The notes below the pieces were generated by a model. That model was given only the letters and a program-made list of their open reading frames with translations, searched no databases and was not told where the DNA came from. Below, in pieces: positions 9,238-17,879 of a stretch of DNA of 64,000 bases. Origin of the DNA: Agromyces salentinus (GTDB lineage Bacteria; Actinomycetota; Actinomycetes; Actinomycetales; Microbacteriaceae); assembly GCF_009749395.1 (NCBI RefSeq), contig NZ_WBIR01000018.1, positions 34,708-98,707 on the forward strand, written 5' to 3'. Every line of letters begins with the position of its first letter. Within the stretch, counting starts at the first letter, position 1. The position numbers and the translations under genes are program-made.

Positions 9238-9550
9238 GGGGGTCCTCTCGGGCGACGACGAGCGGATGCCGCGCGTCGGGGATCTGGCGCCCCAAGCGTA
9301 CGTGGCTCGCCTGAGCCCGCTCGCCGCGCGAGCCGCCGAGCAACCGCCGGACCGGCCGCCCTGCGGGCCGCCGCGTCCGTCGGCGCCGACGTCGTGAGCG
9401 GATGCCGCACGCGCACGCCGACCCGAGCAACGAGGTCTATACATCCGATGTTTAATGCGGCAGGATGGCACCGAATCGGCGAATACCGGCAAACCTACCG
9501 TCCGGAGACCCGAGACACCAGACCAAAGACGTCCTGGAGGTTCTTGTCAG
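9238..9550. other. 313-bp spacer between divergent ABC-F and GH95 genes
   Basis: No convincing gene here. The half next to the ABC-F gene is GC-rich and featureless. The GH95-proximal part contains TATACAT (9439-9445), the palindrome ACATCCGATGT (9441-9451) overlapping a TTTAAT -10-like box (9451-9456), and then about 95 nt of 5' leader with a GGAGG ribosome-binding site just before 9551. Confidence 0.5.
9441..9451. promoter_or_regulatory. Palindrome upstream of GH95, candidate operator
   Basis: ACATCCGATGT is a perfect 11-bp palindrome abutting a TTTAAT -10-like box. It matches 8 of 11 positions of AGATCTGATGA (20392-20402), which lies between the fucose operon and its GntR regulator. It may be where that regulator acts on the fucosidase gene. 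The evidence is pattern similarity only. Confidence 0.35.
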
Positions 9551-12500
9551 ATGCTCGATCACCAACTCGACCGGCGCAGTGTGCTGCAACTGGGCAGCGT
9601 CGCCGCCCTCGCCCCATTCGTGCCAGGCCTGCTGGGCGGAGCCTCGCCCGCCGCGGCCGCGCCCCTGCGTGCCGGCGGCCTCCGCACCGCGGCCGGCACG
9701 CTCGCCCTGCCGGAGATCTCGCGCAAGGCGCTCTGGTACGGGATCCCGGCCACGAACTGGGAGACGCAGGCCCTGCCGATCGGCAATGCGCGCATGGGCG
9801 CGATGCTCTTCGGCAACCCCGACCAGGAGGTCGTGCAGTTCAGCGAGATCAGCTTCTGGGGCGGCATCAACGACTACGACAACGCGCTCGCGGGTCAGGG
9901 CGACGGCGCCTACGACACGAGCGAGACCGGCTTCGGCTCGTTCCGGGACTTCGGCACGCTGAAGATCACCTTCGCCGCCGGACCGCAGGTGGGTTCGCCC
10001 GGCGGCCCGTACACGATCTCGGGCGGCGAGGGCGTGCAGAACACGGTCGACGGCCGGTCGAACACGAAGTGGTGCATCATCGGGCCGCCGTCGCATGTGC
10101 TCTGGCAGGCCGACCTCACCGCGCCCGTCGCCCTGACGAGCTACAGCATCACGAGCGCGAACGACGTGCCGGACCGCGACCCGCAGCAGTGGGTGCTCCA
10201 GGGCTCGAACGACGGCTCGACCTGGGTCGCGCTCGACACCCGCTCCGGCCCGCCGTTCGAGCAGCGCCAGCAGACGAAGACGTACACGTTCGCGAACACC
10301 GCCGCCTTCACGCACTACCGCTTCGACTTCGTGCCGAAGGCGGGCATCAGCCACTTCCAGCTCTCGGAGATCTCGCTCGGCGGGGTCGACCTCGTACAGG
10401 GCGACCTCGTCTACGTCACCTCGCCGAGCGGGCACTCGGGCGACGACGACCGCGACCTCGCCCGCAGCATCGACGGCGACCCCGCGACCGCATGGCACGT
10501 CAGCGGCGCCGGTGCGGGGTCCGGTGCCCGCTGGCAACTGCAGCTCCCGGCGAAGCGCGCGCTCACGGGATACGTGATCACGAGCGCCGCCGACGGCGCA
10601 ACCGCCGATCCGCGCGACTGGGTGCTCGAGGGCTCGAACGACGGCGCGACGTGGCAGCAGCTCGACGCCCGCAGCGGCACGGCGTTCGCCGCGCGAGGCG
10701 AGGCCAAGACGTTCTCCTTCGCGAACGCCGTCGAGTACACGAGGTACCGGCTCACCTTCACGGCGCCCGGCGACTTCCACCTGGCCGGCATCGCGTTCAC
10801 CGGCGCGGGCTTCGACACCCGCACGCGCCGCATCGCCGCCGACTACCGCCGCTCGCTCGACACCGCGGTCGGCCTGCACCACACCAGGTACGCCCTGCGC
10901 ACCGGTCGCGTGCTCCGGGAGGCGTTCGCGAGCCGTGGGGCCGACCTCGTCGTGCTCCGCTACACGACCGACGACCCCGCCGGCTTCAGCGGGACCATCG
11001 GCATCGCGTCCGGGCAGGCGAACATCCCCGTCGTCGCGAGCGCCGGCGAGCGCCGCATCGGCTTCGAGGGAGCGCTGCTGAACGGGCTGCGCTACGCCGC
11101 GGTCGCCCAGGTCGCCGACACCGACGGTCGGGTCACCGGGGATGCGACGACGCTGCGCGTCACCGGGGCGACGACCCTCACGCTCCTGCTCGATGCGCGG
11201 ACCGACTACAAGATGAGCGCAGCCGACGGATGGCGCGGCGACGCGCCACGACCCCGCATCGACGCGGCCCTCGCCGCGGCATCCGCCCGCTCCTTCGACG
11301 ACCTGCACGACGAGCACACCGCGCAGGTCGCGGAGCTCATGTCGGCCGCCGTCGTGACCTGGGGCGACACGGATGTCTCGGTGCTCGAGCTCTCGACCGT
11401 CGAGCGGCTGAGCCGCTACAAGGCGGGCGCCGCCGACCCGACGCTCGAGCAGGCGATGTTCGACTACGGCCGCTACCTGCTCCTGAGCGCCTCGAAGTCC
11501 GACGGACTTCCCGCAAACCTGCAGGGGCTCTGGAACAACCAGAACCAGCCGGCGTGGGCGTCGGACTACCACACGAACATCAACATCCAGATGAACTACT
11601 GGGCCGCCGAGACGGGCAACCTGAGCGACTCGCACCTCGGCCTCGCGCGGTTCATCGAGCAGGTCGCCGTGCCGAGCCGGGTGGCCACCCGCAACGCCTT
11701 CGGACAGGACACGCCAGGCTGGACCGCCCGCACCTCGCAGTCGCCGTTCGGCGGCAACGCCTGGGAGTGGAACACGGTGGCCAGCGCCTGGTACGCCCTC
11801 CACCTCTACGAGCACTGGGCGTTCACGCAGGACCGCGACTACCTCGAGAACCTCGCGTACCCGATGATCAAGGAGATCTGCCAGTTCTGGGAGCACGAGC
11901 TCAAGGAACTCGCCGACGGCACCCTCGTGGCCCCGAACGGCTGGTCGCCCGAGCACGGCCCCCGTGAGGACGGCGTCATGCACGACCAGCAGATGGTGTG
12001 GGACCTCTTCGAGAACTACCGGGAGTGCGCGGCGGCCCTCGACGTCGACGCCGAGTACCGGGCTCGCGTCACCGACATGCAGTCGCGCCTCGCGCCGAAC
12101 AAGATCGGCAGCTGGGGGCAGCTGCAGGAATGGCAGGCCGACCGCGACAGCCCGACGGACCTGCACCGGCACACGTCGCACCTCTTCGCGGTGTACCCGG
12201 GGCGCCAGATCACCCCCGAGACACCCGAGTTCGCCGCGGCGGCGCTCGTCTCCCTGAAGGCACGATGCGGCGAGCAGGAGGGCGTCCCGTTCACGGCGGG
12301 CACCGTCTCGGGCGACAGCCGGCGGTCGTGGACGTGGGCCTGGCGCACCGCGCTGTTCGCGCGCCTCGGCGACGCGACCCGGGCCCAGGTCATGCTCCGC
12401 GGGCTGCTCACCTACAACACGCTCGAGAACCTGTTCTGCAACCACCCTCCCTTCCAGCTCGACGGCAACTTCGGCATCCCGGGCGGCATCATCGAGATGG

Positions 12501-13054
12501 TCCTCCAGAGCCACGGCCGCATCATCTCGCTGCTGCCGGCGACGCCCGAGGACTGGGCGACCGGGTCGTTCACCGGCCTCCGCGCCCGCGGCGGCTACGG
12601 GGTGAGCGCCACCTGGGCCGACGGCGTGGTCACCTCGTACGACATCGTCGCCGACCGTGCGCCGAACGCGGAGCCCGTCATCGTGCGGGTGAACGGAGAG
12701 GATCGCCGCGTCCGCCCGGCGAACCCCGCCACCGGCCAGCCGATGAAGGACCTCGGCCCGGCCGTGGCGCTGGAGTTCGAGCCGCTCGTGACGACCCGCG
12801 TGGTCGCGGGCAAGGTGCAGCTCGGCGTCAAGGCGACGAACGAGGCCGACGCGCCGGTCTCGTTCGAGTTCGAGACGCCGTACGGCATCACCACGGTCGC
12901 GGCGGTGAAGCCCGGGAAGAACGCGTTCCACTCGTTCTCGACCCGGCTCGCGTCGATGCCCGCCGGCAGCGTCAGGATCACTGCGACGGGCCTGGTCGGC
13001 GGCGAGCCCGTCACGACCGTGCGCGACGTGGCGTACGACGCCGCGGGCGCCTGA
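9551..13054 (+). CDS. Tat-exported GH95 alpha-L-fucosidase with two inserted discoidin domains
   Basis: 1167 aa from ATG 9551 behind GGAGG. A Tat signal (RRSVLQLG at residues 8-15, then a hydrophobic run and ASPAAAAP) predicts export folded. GH95 beta-sandwich sequence (ALPIGNARMGAMLFG) is interrupted at about residues 146-425 by two F5/8 type C (discoidin) domains, each with the WVLQGSNDGSTW / WVLEGSNDGATW signature. GH95 then resumes (YRRSLDTAVGLHHTRYA). Known GH95 active-site elements are visible: HTNINIQMNYW (the Asn pair), GWSPEHG (general acid Glu) and LDGNFGIPGGI (Asp). The family removes alpha-1,2-fucose or alpha-L-galactose by inversion. An L-fucose pathway lies 4 kb downstream. Confidence 0.93.
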   Translation: MLDHQLDRRSVLQLGSVAALAPFVPGLLGGASPAAAAPLRAGGLRTAAGTLALPEISRKALWYGIPATNWETQALPIGNARMGAMLFGNPDQEVVQFSEISFWGGINDYDNALAGQGDGAYDTSETGFGSFRDFGTLKITFAAGPQVGSPGGPYTISGGEGVQNTVDGRSNTKWCIIGPPSHVLWQADLTAPVALTSYSITSANDVPDRDPQQWVLQGSNDGSTWVALDTRSGPPFEQRQQTKTYTFANTAAFTHYRFDFVPKAGISHFQLSEISLGGVDLVQGDLVYVTSPSGHSGDDDRDLARSIDGDPATAWHVSGAGAGSGARWQLQLPAKRALTGYVITSAADGATADPRDWVLEGSNDGATWQQLDARSGTAFAARGEAKTFSFANAVEYTRYRLTFTAPGDFHLAGIAFTGAGFDTRTRRIAADYRRSLDTAVGLHHTRYALRTGRVLREAFASRGADLVVLRYTTDDPAGFSGTIGIASGQANIPVVASAGERRIGFEGALLNGLRYAAVAQVADTDGRVTGDATTLRVTGATTLTLLLDARTDYKMSAADGWRGDAPRPRIDAALAAASARSFDDLHDEHTAQVAELMSAAVVTWGDTDVSVLELSTVERLSRYKAGAADPTLEQAMFDYGRYLLLSASKSDGLPANLQGLWNNQNQPAWASDYHTNINIQMNYWAAETGNLSDSHLGLARFIEQVAVPSRVATRNAFGQDTPGWTARTSQSPFGGNAWEWNTVASAWYALHLYEHWAFTQDRDYLENLAYPMIKEICQFWEHELKELADGTLVAPNGWSPEHGPREDGVMHDQQMVWDLFENYRECAAALDVDAEYRARVTDMQSRLAPNKIGSWGQLQEWQADRDSPTDLHRHTSHLFAVYPGRQITPETPEFAAAALVSLKARCGEQEGVPFTAGTVSGDSRRSWTWAWRTALFARLGDATRAQVMLRGLLTYNTLENLFCNHPPFQLDGNFGIPGGIIEMVLQSHGRIISLLPATPEDWATGSFTGLRARGGYGVSATWADGVVTSYDIVADRAPNAEPVIVRVNGEDRRVRPANPATGQPMKDLGPAVALEFEPLVTTRVVAGKVQLGVKATNEADAPVSFEFETPYGITTVAAVKPGKNAFHSFSTRLASMPAGSVRITATGLVGGEPVTTVRDVAYDAAGA

Positions 13055-13067
13055 CCGCTCGTCCTGT

Positions 13068-13102
13068 TCCGGCCGGGTGCCCGACGAGGGTGCCCGGCCG
13101 GA
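13068..13102 (+). terminator. Probable terminator of the GH95 gene
   Basis: TCCGGCCGGG (13068-13077) and CCCGGCCGGA (13093-13102) form a 10-bp GC stem with a partly paired loop, 14 bp after the GH95 stop. No U-tract, as is usual in high-GC actinobacteria. Confidence 0.6.
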
Positions 13103-13170
13103 CCGATGTCCGGGCCTGCCACGGGCGACCGCCCCGGCGCGGCATGTCCTGCACTGCGGGCGTCCGACCA

Positions 13171-13200
13171 TTGCGCCCCGCACCGGCACTCGGGTAACCT
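13171..13200 (+). promoter_or_regulatory. Promoter of the ABC-F leader transcript
   Basis: A -35 box TTGCGC (13171-13176) is followed after exactly 18 bp by a -10 box TAACCT (13195-13200). Transcription would start about seven bases later, at or next to the A of the ATG at 13208. The transcript would therefore begin with the short leader ORF itself. Confidence 0.6.
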
Positions 13201-13207
13201 CCTCGGC

Positions 13208-13231
13208 ATGGGTACCCTGATCTTCCAGTAG
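13208..13231 (+). CDS. Leaderless seven-codon leader peptide MGTLIFQ upstream of ABC-F
   Basis: ATG GGT ACC CTG ATC TTC CAG TAG encodes MGTLIFQ. It begins eight bases after the last base of a good -10 box and has no Shine-Dalgarno sequence, so it would be read as a leaderless mRNA. Short leader ORFs before ABC-F, Erm and Cfr-type resistance genes commonly act as drug-sensing attenuators: a drug-stalled ribosome on the peptide changes the fold of the downstream leader. The location, 185 nt before a TTG-started ABC-F gene and inside a region able to form nested hairpins, fits that role. I cannot match the peptide to a named arrest motif. Existence as a translated ORF is inferred. Confidence 0.6.
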   Translation: MGTLIFQ

Positions 13232-13411
13232 GTGGCGACCGCGTCGAGCTCCGCTCCACGGTCATCTCTCGCGATTCCCTCGCGCAATCCACCTCCGTGG
13301 CCCACGCCACCAGATCATCGACCCGTCGCCGCATCGGCGCACCCGGGGCGCCCACCACCGGCGCATCCGTCCCGGCGTGCCGACCCAGCCGGCGACAGGC
13401 GGGAAGGCCGG
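13231..13411 (+). promoter_or_regulatory. Attenuator-like structured leader of the ABC-F gene
   Basis: GGTGGCG (13231-13237), which begins on the last base of the leader-ORF stop codon, pairs perfectly with CGCCACC (13305-13311). Inside it CCACGG (13256-13261) pairs with CCGTGG (13295-13300). Downstream, CCGGC (13389-13393) and GCCGG (13407-13411) enclose the GGGAAGG ribosome-binding site in a hairpin loop. A ribosome paused on the leader ORF would cover the first arm and could free the downstream RNA to refold. No other gene is visible in 13232-13416. Confidence 0.5.
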
Positions 13412-13416
13412 TCCCC

Positions 13417-15111
13417 TTGACCACCGCACAACTGACCCTTCGATCCGTCACGCGACGCTTCGCCGACCACGTCGTGCTCGATCGCGTCGACCTCACCGCG
13501 CGACCGGGCGAGCGCATCGGCCTCATCGGCGACAACGGCGCCGGCAAGTCGACCCTGCTTCGCCTCATCGCGGGTGAACTCGAGCCCGACGACGGCGAGG
13601 CGCTCGTCGTCTCGCCCGGTGGTCGCAGCGTGCTTCCGCAGTCCGTCGAACTCCCCGACGGGGCGACCGTCCAGGACGCCGTCGACCTGTGCTGGCGCGA
13701 GTTGCGCGCCCTCGAGCACGAGCTCCACGACGCCGAGCTCGCCCTCGGCACGCTCGCGACGACGCCCGACCCGAGTCCCGCGGAGGCCGCCGCGCTCGAC
13801 GCCGGCCTCGAGCACTACGCGGAACTGCGGGACCGCTACGACGCCCGCGACGGCTTCGGCGCGCCTGCACGCCTGGATGCCGCGCTCCACGAGCTCGGCG
13901 TCGGGCACCTCGGGCGCGAGCGGACGTGGACGTCGCTGTCGGGCGGTGAGCGGAGCCGCACGGCGCTGGCCGCGATCCTCGCCGCCGACGCCGAACTCCT
14001 GCTCCTCGACGAGCCGACGAACGACCTCGACGACGACGCGTGGGACTGGCTCCTGGGCCAGCTCCGCGGCCACCGCGGCACGGTCGTCGCCGTCACGCAC
14101 GACCGCGCCTTCCTCGAGGCGTTCACGCAGACGATCTGGGAAGTCGATGCCGGCTCGGTCGCCCGATACGGCGACGGCTACGCCGGGTACCGCGCCGCCA
14201 AGGCAGCCGAGCGCGAGCGGCGCAGGCTCGCCCACGAGGAGTGGGCGGCGGAACTGGCACGACATCGCTCGCTCGTCGAATCGAATGCCGGGCGGCTCGA
14301 CGCGATTCCGCGCAAGCTCGACAAGGCGGGCATGGGTGCGGGGCAGTTCCGGGCGCGCGGACGCGACCACGGCGCGATGGGCCGCATCCGCAATGCGAAG
14401 GAGCGCATCGCCCGACTCGAGGATCATCCGGTCGCGCCTCCGCCGGAGCCGCTGACGTTCGTGCACGAGTTCGAGCGCGGAGCCCCCACCTCCGTCCCGC
14501 TCGAGGCGTCCTCCGCGACGCCGGATGCCGCGATGCCACCGCTCGTCGCCCTCCTCGACGTCCGGGTCGCCGCGGTGCGCGTGGAGCGCCTCGAACTGCG
14601 CGCCGGCGAGCGGCTGCTGATCACCGGCCCGAACGGCGTCGGCAAGACGAGCCTGCTCCGCACGATCGCCGGCGAGGCCGCGCCCGACTCGGGGTCGGTG
14701 CGCGTCCACGGCCGGGTCGGCCACCTTCGGCAGCAGGCCCCGAGCACCGATCGGCGGCGTTCCCTGCTCGAGGCGTACGCCCGCGGCATCCGCACCGACG
14801 AGGCGAGCGCGGCGGACCGCCTGATGGGGCTGGGGCTGTTCCACGGGCGCGAACTGGGGGTTCCGGTCGGTGGCCTCTCGTACGGGCAGCGCCGGCGGCT
14901 CGAACTCGCGCTCCTCGTGAGCTCACCGCACGACGTGCTGCTGCTCGACGAACCGACGAACCACCTCGCACCCGAACTCGTCGACGAACTCGAGCAGGCG
15001 CTCGCGGGCTTCGAGGGTGCGGTCGTCCTGGTCACCCACGACCGGCTGATGCGCGAGCGCTTCGCCGGCCGGCGCCTCGAGGTCGGGCAGGAGGCGGCCC
15101 TGACCACGTGA
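13417..15111 (+). CDS. ABC-F family protein, probable antibiotic-resistance ribosome-protection factor
   Basis: 564 aa from a TTG at 13417 preceded by GGGAAGG. This start gives LTTAQLTLRSVTRRFADHVV, where homology begins; upstream GTG starts would put coding through the hairpin leader. Two ATPase domains: Walker A GDNGAGKST (38-46), LSGGERSRTALA and LLLLDEPTND; then GPNGVGKTS, LSYGQRRRLELA and LLLDEPTNHL. The linker (YRAAKAAERERRRLAHEEW...) is long and basic, as in ABC-F proteins that displace ribosome-binding drugs. The attenuator-like leader strengthens a resistance role. Substrate drug unknown. No transport domains. Confidence 0.85.
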   Translation: MTTAQLTLRSVTRRFADHVVLDRVDLTARPGERIGLIGDNGAGKSTLLRLIAGELEPDDGEALVVSPGGRSVLPQSVELPDGATVQDAVDLCWRELRALEHELHDAELALGTLATTPDPSPAEAAALDAGLEHYAELRDRYDARDGFGAPARLDAALHELGVGHLGRERTWTSLSGGERSRTALAAILAADAELLLLDEPTNDLDDDAWDWLLGQLRGHRGTVVAVTHDRAFLEAFTQTIWEVDAGSVARYGDGYAGYRAAKAAERERRRLAHEEWAAELARHRSLVESNAGRLDAIPRKLDKAGMGAGQFRARGRDHGAMGRIRNAKERIARLEDHPVAPPPEPLTFVHEFERGAPTSVPLEASSATPDAAMPPLVALLDVRVAAVRVERLELRAGERLLITGPNGVGKTSLLRTIAGEAAPDSGSVRVHGRVGHLRQQAPSTDRRRSLLEAYARGIRTDEASAADRLMGLGLFHGRELGVPVGGLSYGQRRRLELALLVSSPHDVLLLDEPTNHLAPELVDELEQALAGFEGAVVLVTHDRLMRERFAGRRLEVGQEAALTT

Positions 15112-15163
15112 CCATGTCGGATGCCGCGAGTAGCGTGGTCGACGGATGAGAGGGGCTCCACCC

Positions 15164-16531
15164 ATGACCGATGCTCGCGCAACCGTGCTCGACGGCCTTC
15201 GACCGAACCTCACCGGCACGATCGTGCTGCCGGGCGACGCCGAGTACGACGCCGCACGCGCACCGTGGAACCTCAGCATCGACCAGCGTCCGGCTGCGGT
15301 CGCGGTGCCGGCGGATGTCGCGGACGTGCAGGCGATCCTCGCGGCGGCCGCAGCCGCCGGGCTCGGCGTCACGACCCAGCCCAACGGGCACGGCGCCGCC
15401 GACGACCTCGAGGGGGTCATCGTGATCCGCCCGTCGGCCTTCGACGAGCTCGAGGTCGACGTCGAGAATCGGGTGCTGCGGGTCGGCGCCGGCGTCAACT
15501 GGGGCCCCGTGCTGCAGGCGCTCGACGGCACCGGCCTCGTCGGCCTCGCCGGGTCGAACCCCGAGGTCAACGTCGTCGGCCTCGCACTGAACGGCGGTCA
15601 CTCGCTGTTCAGCCGGCGTCATGGGCTGACGGCCCGGTCGATCCTCGCGGTCGAGTTCGTCGACGCGTCCGGCGAGCTGCAGCGCGTGTCCGACGTCGAC
15701 GACGACGTGTCGCTCATCTGGGCCCTGCGCGGCGGCGGCGGCCTCTTCGGGGTGGTCACGGCGATCGAGCTCGCGCTGCATCCGGCGGACACCCTTTTCG
15801 GCGGCAGCCTGGTCTACGCCGAAGAGGCCGCCGTACCCGTCATCTCCGCGGCGTTCGCACTCGCGCGCGACGAGCCGGAATTGGGACTCGACATCGGCAT
15901 GATGCGCTTCCCCGACCTCCCCGTCATGCCGCCGCACCTGCGGGGCCGCACCGTGGCATCGGTCATGCTCGTGCACGTGGGCGACGAGGCGAGCGGCTCG
16001 GCCATCGCCGAGCGACTGCTCTCGGTGGCCGAGCCCATCACGAACGCACTCACGACGTTCACCGTCGGCCAATTGGCGGCCGTCGCCGGCGAACCCGTCG
16101 AGCCGATGCCGACGGCCGACTTCGGCGCGACCATCGGCACCGACGACGACGCGTTCGCGGCGGAGTTCGTCGAGGCGTTCCTGGCGGGCGCCGAGCACGG
16201 GCTCATGCGCTGCGGGCTCCGTGCGATGGGCGGCGCGACCGCCGACCAGCACGAGGCCGAGCGTGCCGCCGTCGGTGCGATCACTGCGCCGCTGCTGCTC
16301 AACGCCGGAGTGCTGCTCATGAACCCGGCCATCGACCCCGTCGCGGCGCTGCAGCCGCTGCGCGAGCTCGCCGATCGCCACGGCGTCGTCGGCGGCGTGC
16401 CCTCGATGCTCGGCGCCGGGCCGCTCGCCGACGCGTACCCGCCCGCCGTGCTCGAGCGCCTCGCCGCCGTGAAGCGACGCGTCGACCCGAACGGCCTCAT
16501 CCGGAGCAACCGGACCATCCACGCCGTCTGA
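15164..16531 (+). CDS. FAD-binding (PCMH/BBE-type) oxidoreductase
   Basis: 455 aa. The N-terminal half is a PCMH-type FAD domain (VAVPADVADVQAILAAAAAAG, then PNGHGA with His76 aligned to the residue that carries covalent flavin in berberine-bridge-like enzymes, then VGAGVNWGPVLQALDG and the GG-rich GLALNGGHSLFSRRHGL). The end lacks an obvious BBE motif but has the common VDPNGLIRSNRTI finish. Members oxidise alcohols, sugars or reduced ring systems using oxygen. The ATG at 15164 has GAGAGG upstream and a TAGCGT -10 box (15131-15136). It lies 52 bp behind the ABC-F gene and may be partly cotranscribed. Confidence 0.85.
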   Translation: MTDARATVLDGLRPNLTGTIVLPGDAEYDAARAPWNLSIDQRPAAVAVPADVADVQAILAAAAAAGLGVTTQPNGHGAADDLEGVIVIRPSAFDELEVDVENRVLRVGAGVNWGPVLQALDGTGLVGLAGSNPEVNVVGLALNGGHSLFSRRHGLTARSILAVEFVDASGELQRVSDVDDDVSLIWALRGGGGLFGVVTAIELALHPADTLFGGSLVYAEEAAVPVISAAFALARDEPELGLDIGMMRFPDLPVMPPHLRGRTVASVMLVHVGDEASGSAIAERLLSVAEPITNALTTFTVGQLAAVAGEPVEPMPTADFGATIGTDDDAFAAEFVEAFLAGAEHGLMRCGLRAMGGATADQHEAERAAVGAITAPLLLNAGVLLMNPAIDPVAALQPLRELADRHGVVGGVPSMLGAGPLADAYPPAVLERLAAVKRRVDPNGLIRSNRTIHAV

Positions 16532-16544
16532 GCGGTCGGCGGGC

Positions 16545-17342
16545 TCAGGCGTCGCCGAGGAACTCCAGGGCGCCGTGCCGGAACTCGCGCGAGACCGGGG
16601 CGTTGAAGTGGTGCCGCCCCGGCAGCTCGATGAAGCGGCTGCCGGGCGTCGCCTCCGCCAGGGCGCGTGAGCGCTCGAGGATCGCGTCCTCGCTGCCCGT
16701 GGCGAACAGCACGGGCTGCGTCGGCGGGTTCGCGACATCCGGATCCGCATCGCCCAGCCGCATGCCCTCGGCGAGGGCGATGAGCGCCCTGAGGTCGTTG
16801 CCCGGCACGCGCTCGGTGAGCGTCACGTAGTTCTGCGTGACCTTGTCCTCGACGGGTGTTCCGTGGTCGGCGTACGCGCGAGCCTGGTCGATCTGCAGGC
16901 GTGCGAGCGGCCGACCGTCGGGGATGCCGCCGAGCACGGCCCGCTGCACGCGCTCGGGGTGGGCGACGGCGACCTGCCAGCCCACGCGGGCGCCGAGCGA
17001 GTACCCGACGTAGTGCGCGCTGTCGAGCAGGTAGGTGTCGAGCACGGTGACGATGTCCTCGACGAAGAGGTCCATGGCGTAGGCCAGGTCGAGGTACGGC
17101 TTGTCGCTCGCCCCGTGGCCGCGTTGGTCGATCGCGAGCACCCGGTAGCCGGCCCGCGAGAGGTCGCGCACCCAGCCGGTGTTGACCCAGTTGTCGCGCG
17201 CGCTCGAGGCGAAGCCGTGCACGAGCAGCACGGGCGTCGCATCGTCCGCGCCCCACGAGTAGGTCGCGATGCGCCGCCCGTTGGTGCTCATGACGAACTG
17301 GGGGGCGGGCATCACGGTCATGCCGGGGATGTCGGTGGCCAT
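16545..17342 (-). CDS. Alpha/beta hydrolase (265 aa)
   Basis: Classical alpha/beta hydrolase: LLVHGFASSARDNW (oxyanion loop, residues 39-52), the strand motif IDQRGHGASDKP, nucleophile elbow GYSLGA with Ser115, an acid in ATGSEDAILE and a His in LPGRHHFN. The order resembles carboxylic-ester hydrolases of the MhpC type. The ATG at 17342 is six bases after CATGAT, suggesting a leaderless start. It converges on the flavoprotein gene with a 13-bp gap. No specific substrate can be assigned. Confidence 0.85.
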   Translation of the reverse strand: MATDIPGMTVMPAPQFVMSTNGRRIATYSWGADDATPVLLVHGFASSARDNWVNTGWVRDLSRAGYRVLAIDQRGHGASDKPYLDLAYAMDLFVEDIVTVLDTYLLDSAHYVGYSLGARVGWQVAVAHPERVQRAVLGGIPDGRPLARLQIDQARAYADHGTPVEDKVTQNYVTLTERVPGNDLRALIALAEGMRLGDADPDVANPPTQPVLFATGSEDAILERSRALAEATPGSRFIELPGRHHFNAPVSREFRHGALEFLGDA

Positions 17343-17394
17343 ACCCACATCATGCCGTGCCGGCCGCCCGGGCCGGCCCCCTCCGGAGAGCGGT

Positions 17395-17466
17395 ATTCCG
17401 GAGATCACGCGCGACACGCCGCGAGAGCGCCGACGAACGCGGCGCGTCGCCGCGAGTCTCCGGAAT
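17395..17466. repeat. Intergenic nested inverted repeat (element C)
   Basis: Outer arms ATTCCGGAGA (17395-17404) and TCTCCGGAAT (17457-17466) pair perfectly. Inner arms GCGACACGCCGC (17411-17422) and GCGGCGCGTCGC (17439-17450) pair with one G-T wobble. It fills most of a 213-bp gap upstream of the hydrolase and downstream of the fucose operon. The core resembles that of element E (59466-59552). Confidence 0.7.
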
Positions 17467-17555
17467 TCGGCCGACCGCGCACGCGGCGCGACCTCGGGCA
17501 CTTCCTGCCCGCGAGCGCCGCACCGATGCGTCGCCACGGGCGCAGAGGCATCCGC

Positions 17556-17879
17556 TCAGTCGAGGTGGAAGACCTCGGGGAGCTCCATCCACCACTCGCC
17601 TGCGGCCCGTTCGGCGAAGGGCCGCTGCAGCGGCTCGCACACCGACCACCAGCGCTGCGTCTCGGGGTCCGCGGCGATCGCCGCCATGTCGGCCTCGAGG
17701 TCGTCGCCGACGTACTCCATGTACGAGAACAGCACCTCGCCGTGCCGGTAGATCGAGTAGTTGCGGACGTTGCTGGCGGTGAGGCGCTCGAGCACCGCCG
17801 GCCACACCTCGGCGTGCAGGCGCTCGTACTCCTCGCGGTGCTCGGCAGGCAGGCCGATGACCGAGGCGAGCCGCTTCAC
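17556..17879 (-). CDS. L-rhamnose/L-fucose mutarotase (RhaM family)
   Basis: 107 aa, start GTG at 17879 overlapping the SDR stop by three bases, so translation is coupled. It is a full-length RhaM/YiiL-type ferredoxin-fold mutarotase: YERLHAEVWPAVLERL, NYSIYRHGEVLFSYMEY and the C-terminal MELPEVFHLD motifs are all present. The catalytic His and Tyr of the family lie in LHAEVW and YSIYRHG. It interconverts alpha and beta anomers of a 6-deoxy-hexose so that the dehydrogenase can use it. As last gene of the fucose-type operon, L-fucose is a more likely substrate here than L-rhamnose, though sequence alone does not decide. Confidence 0.88.
   Translation of the reverse strand: MKRLASVIGLPAEHREEYERLHAEVWPAVLERLTASNVRNYSIYRHGEVLFSYMEYVGDDLEADMAAIAADPETQRWWSVCEPLQRPFAERAAGEWWMELPEVFHLD

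Noticed and set aside
7738..11967. 1409-codon open frame on the plus strand across the ABC-F and GH95 genes
   Set aside because: It is antisense to, then out of frame with, two clear genes; composition is that of a shadow frame (His/Arg/Gly/Asp-rich) and no domain is visible.
9452..13189. 1245-codon open frame antisense to GH95
   Set aside because: Exact antisense of a strongly supported enzyme with Tat signal and catalytic motifs; long antisense frames are expected at this GC content.
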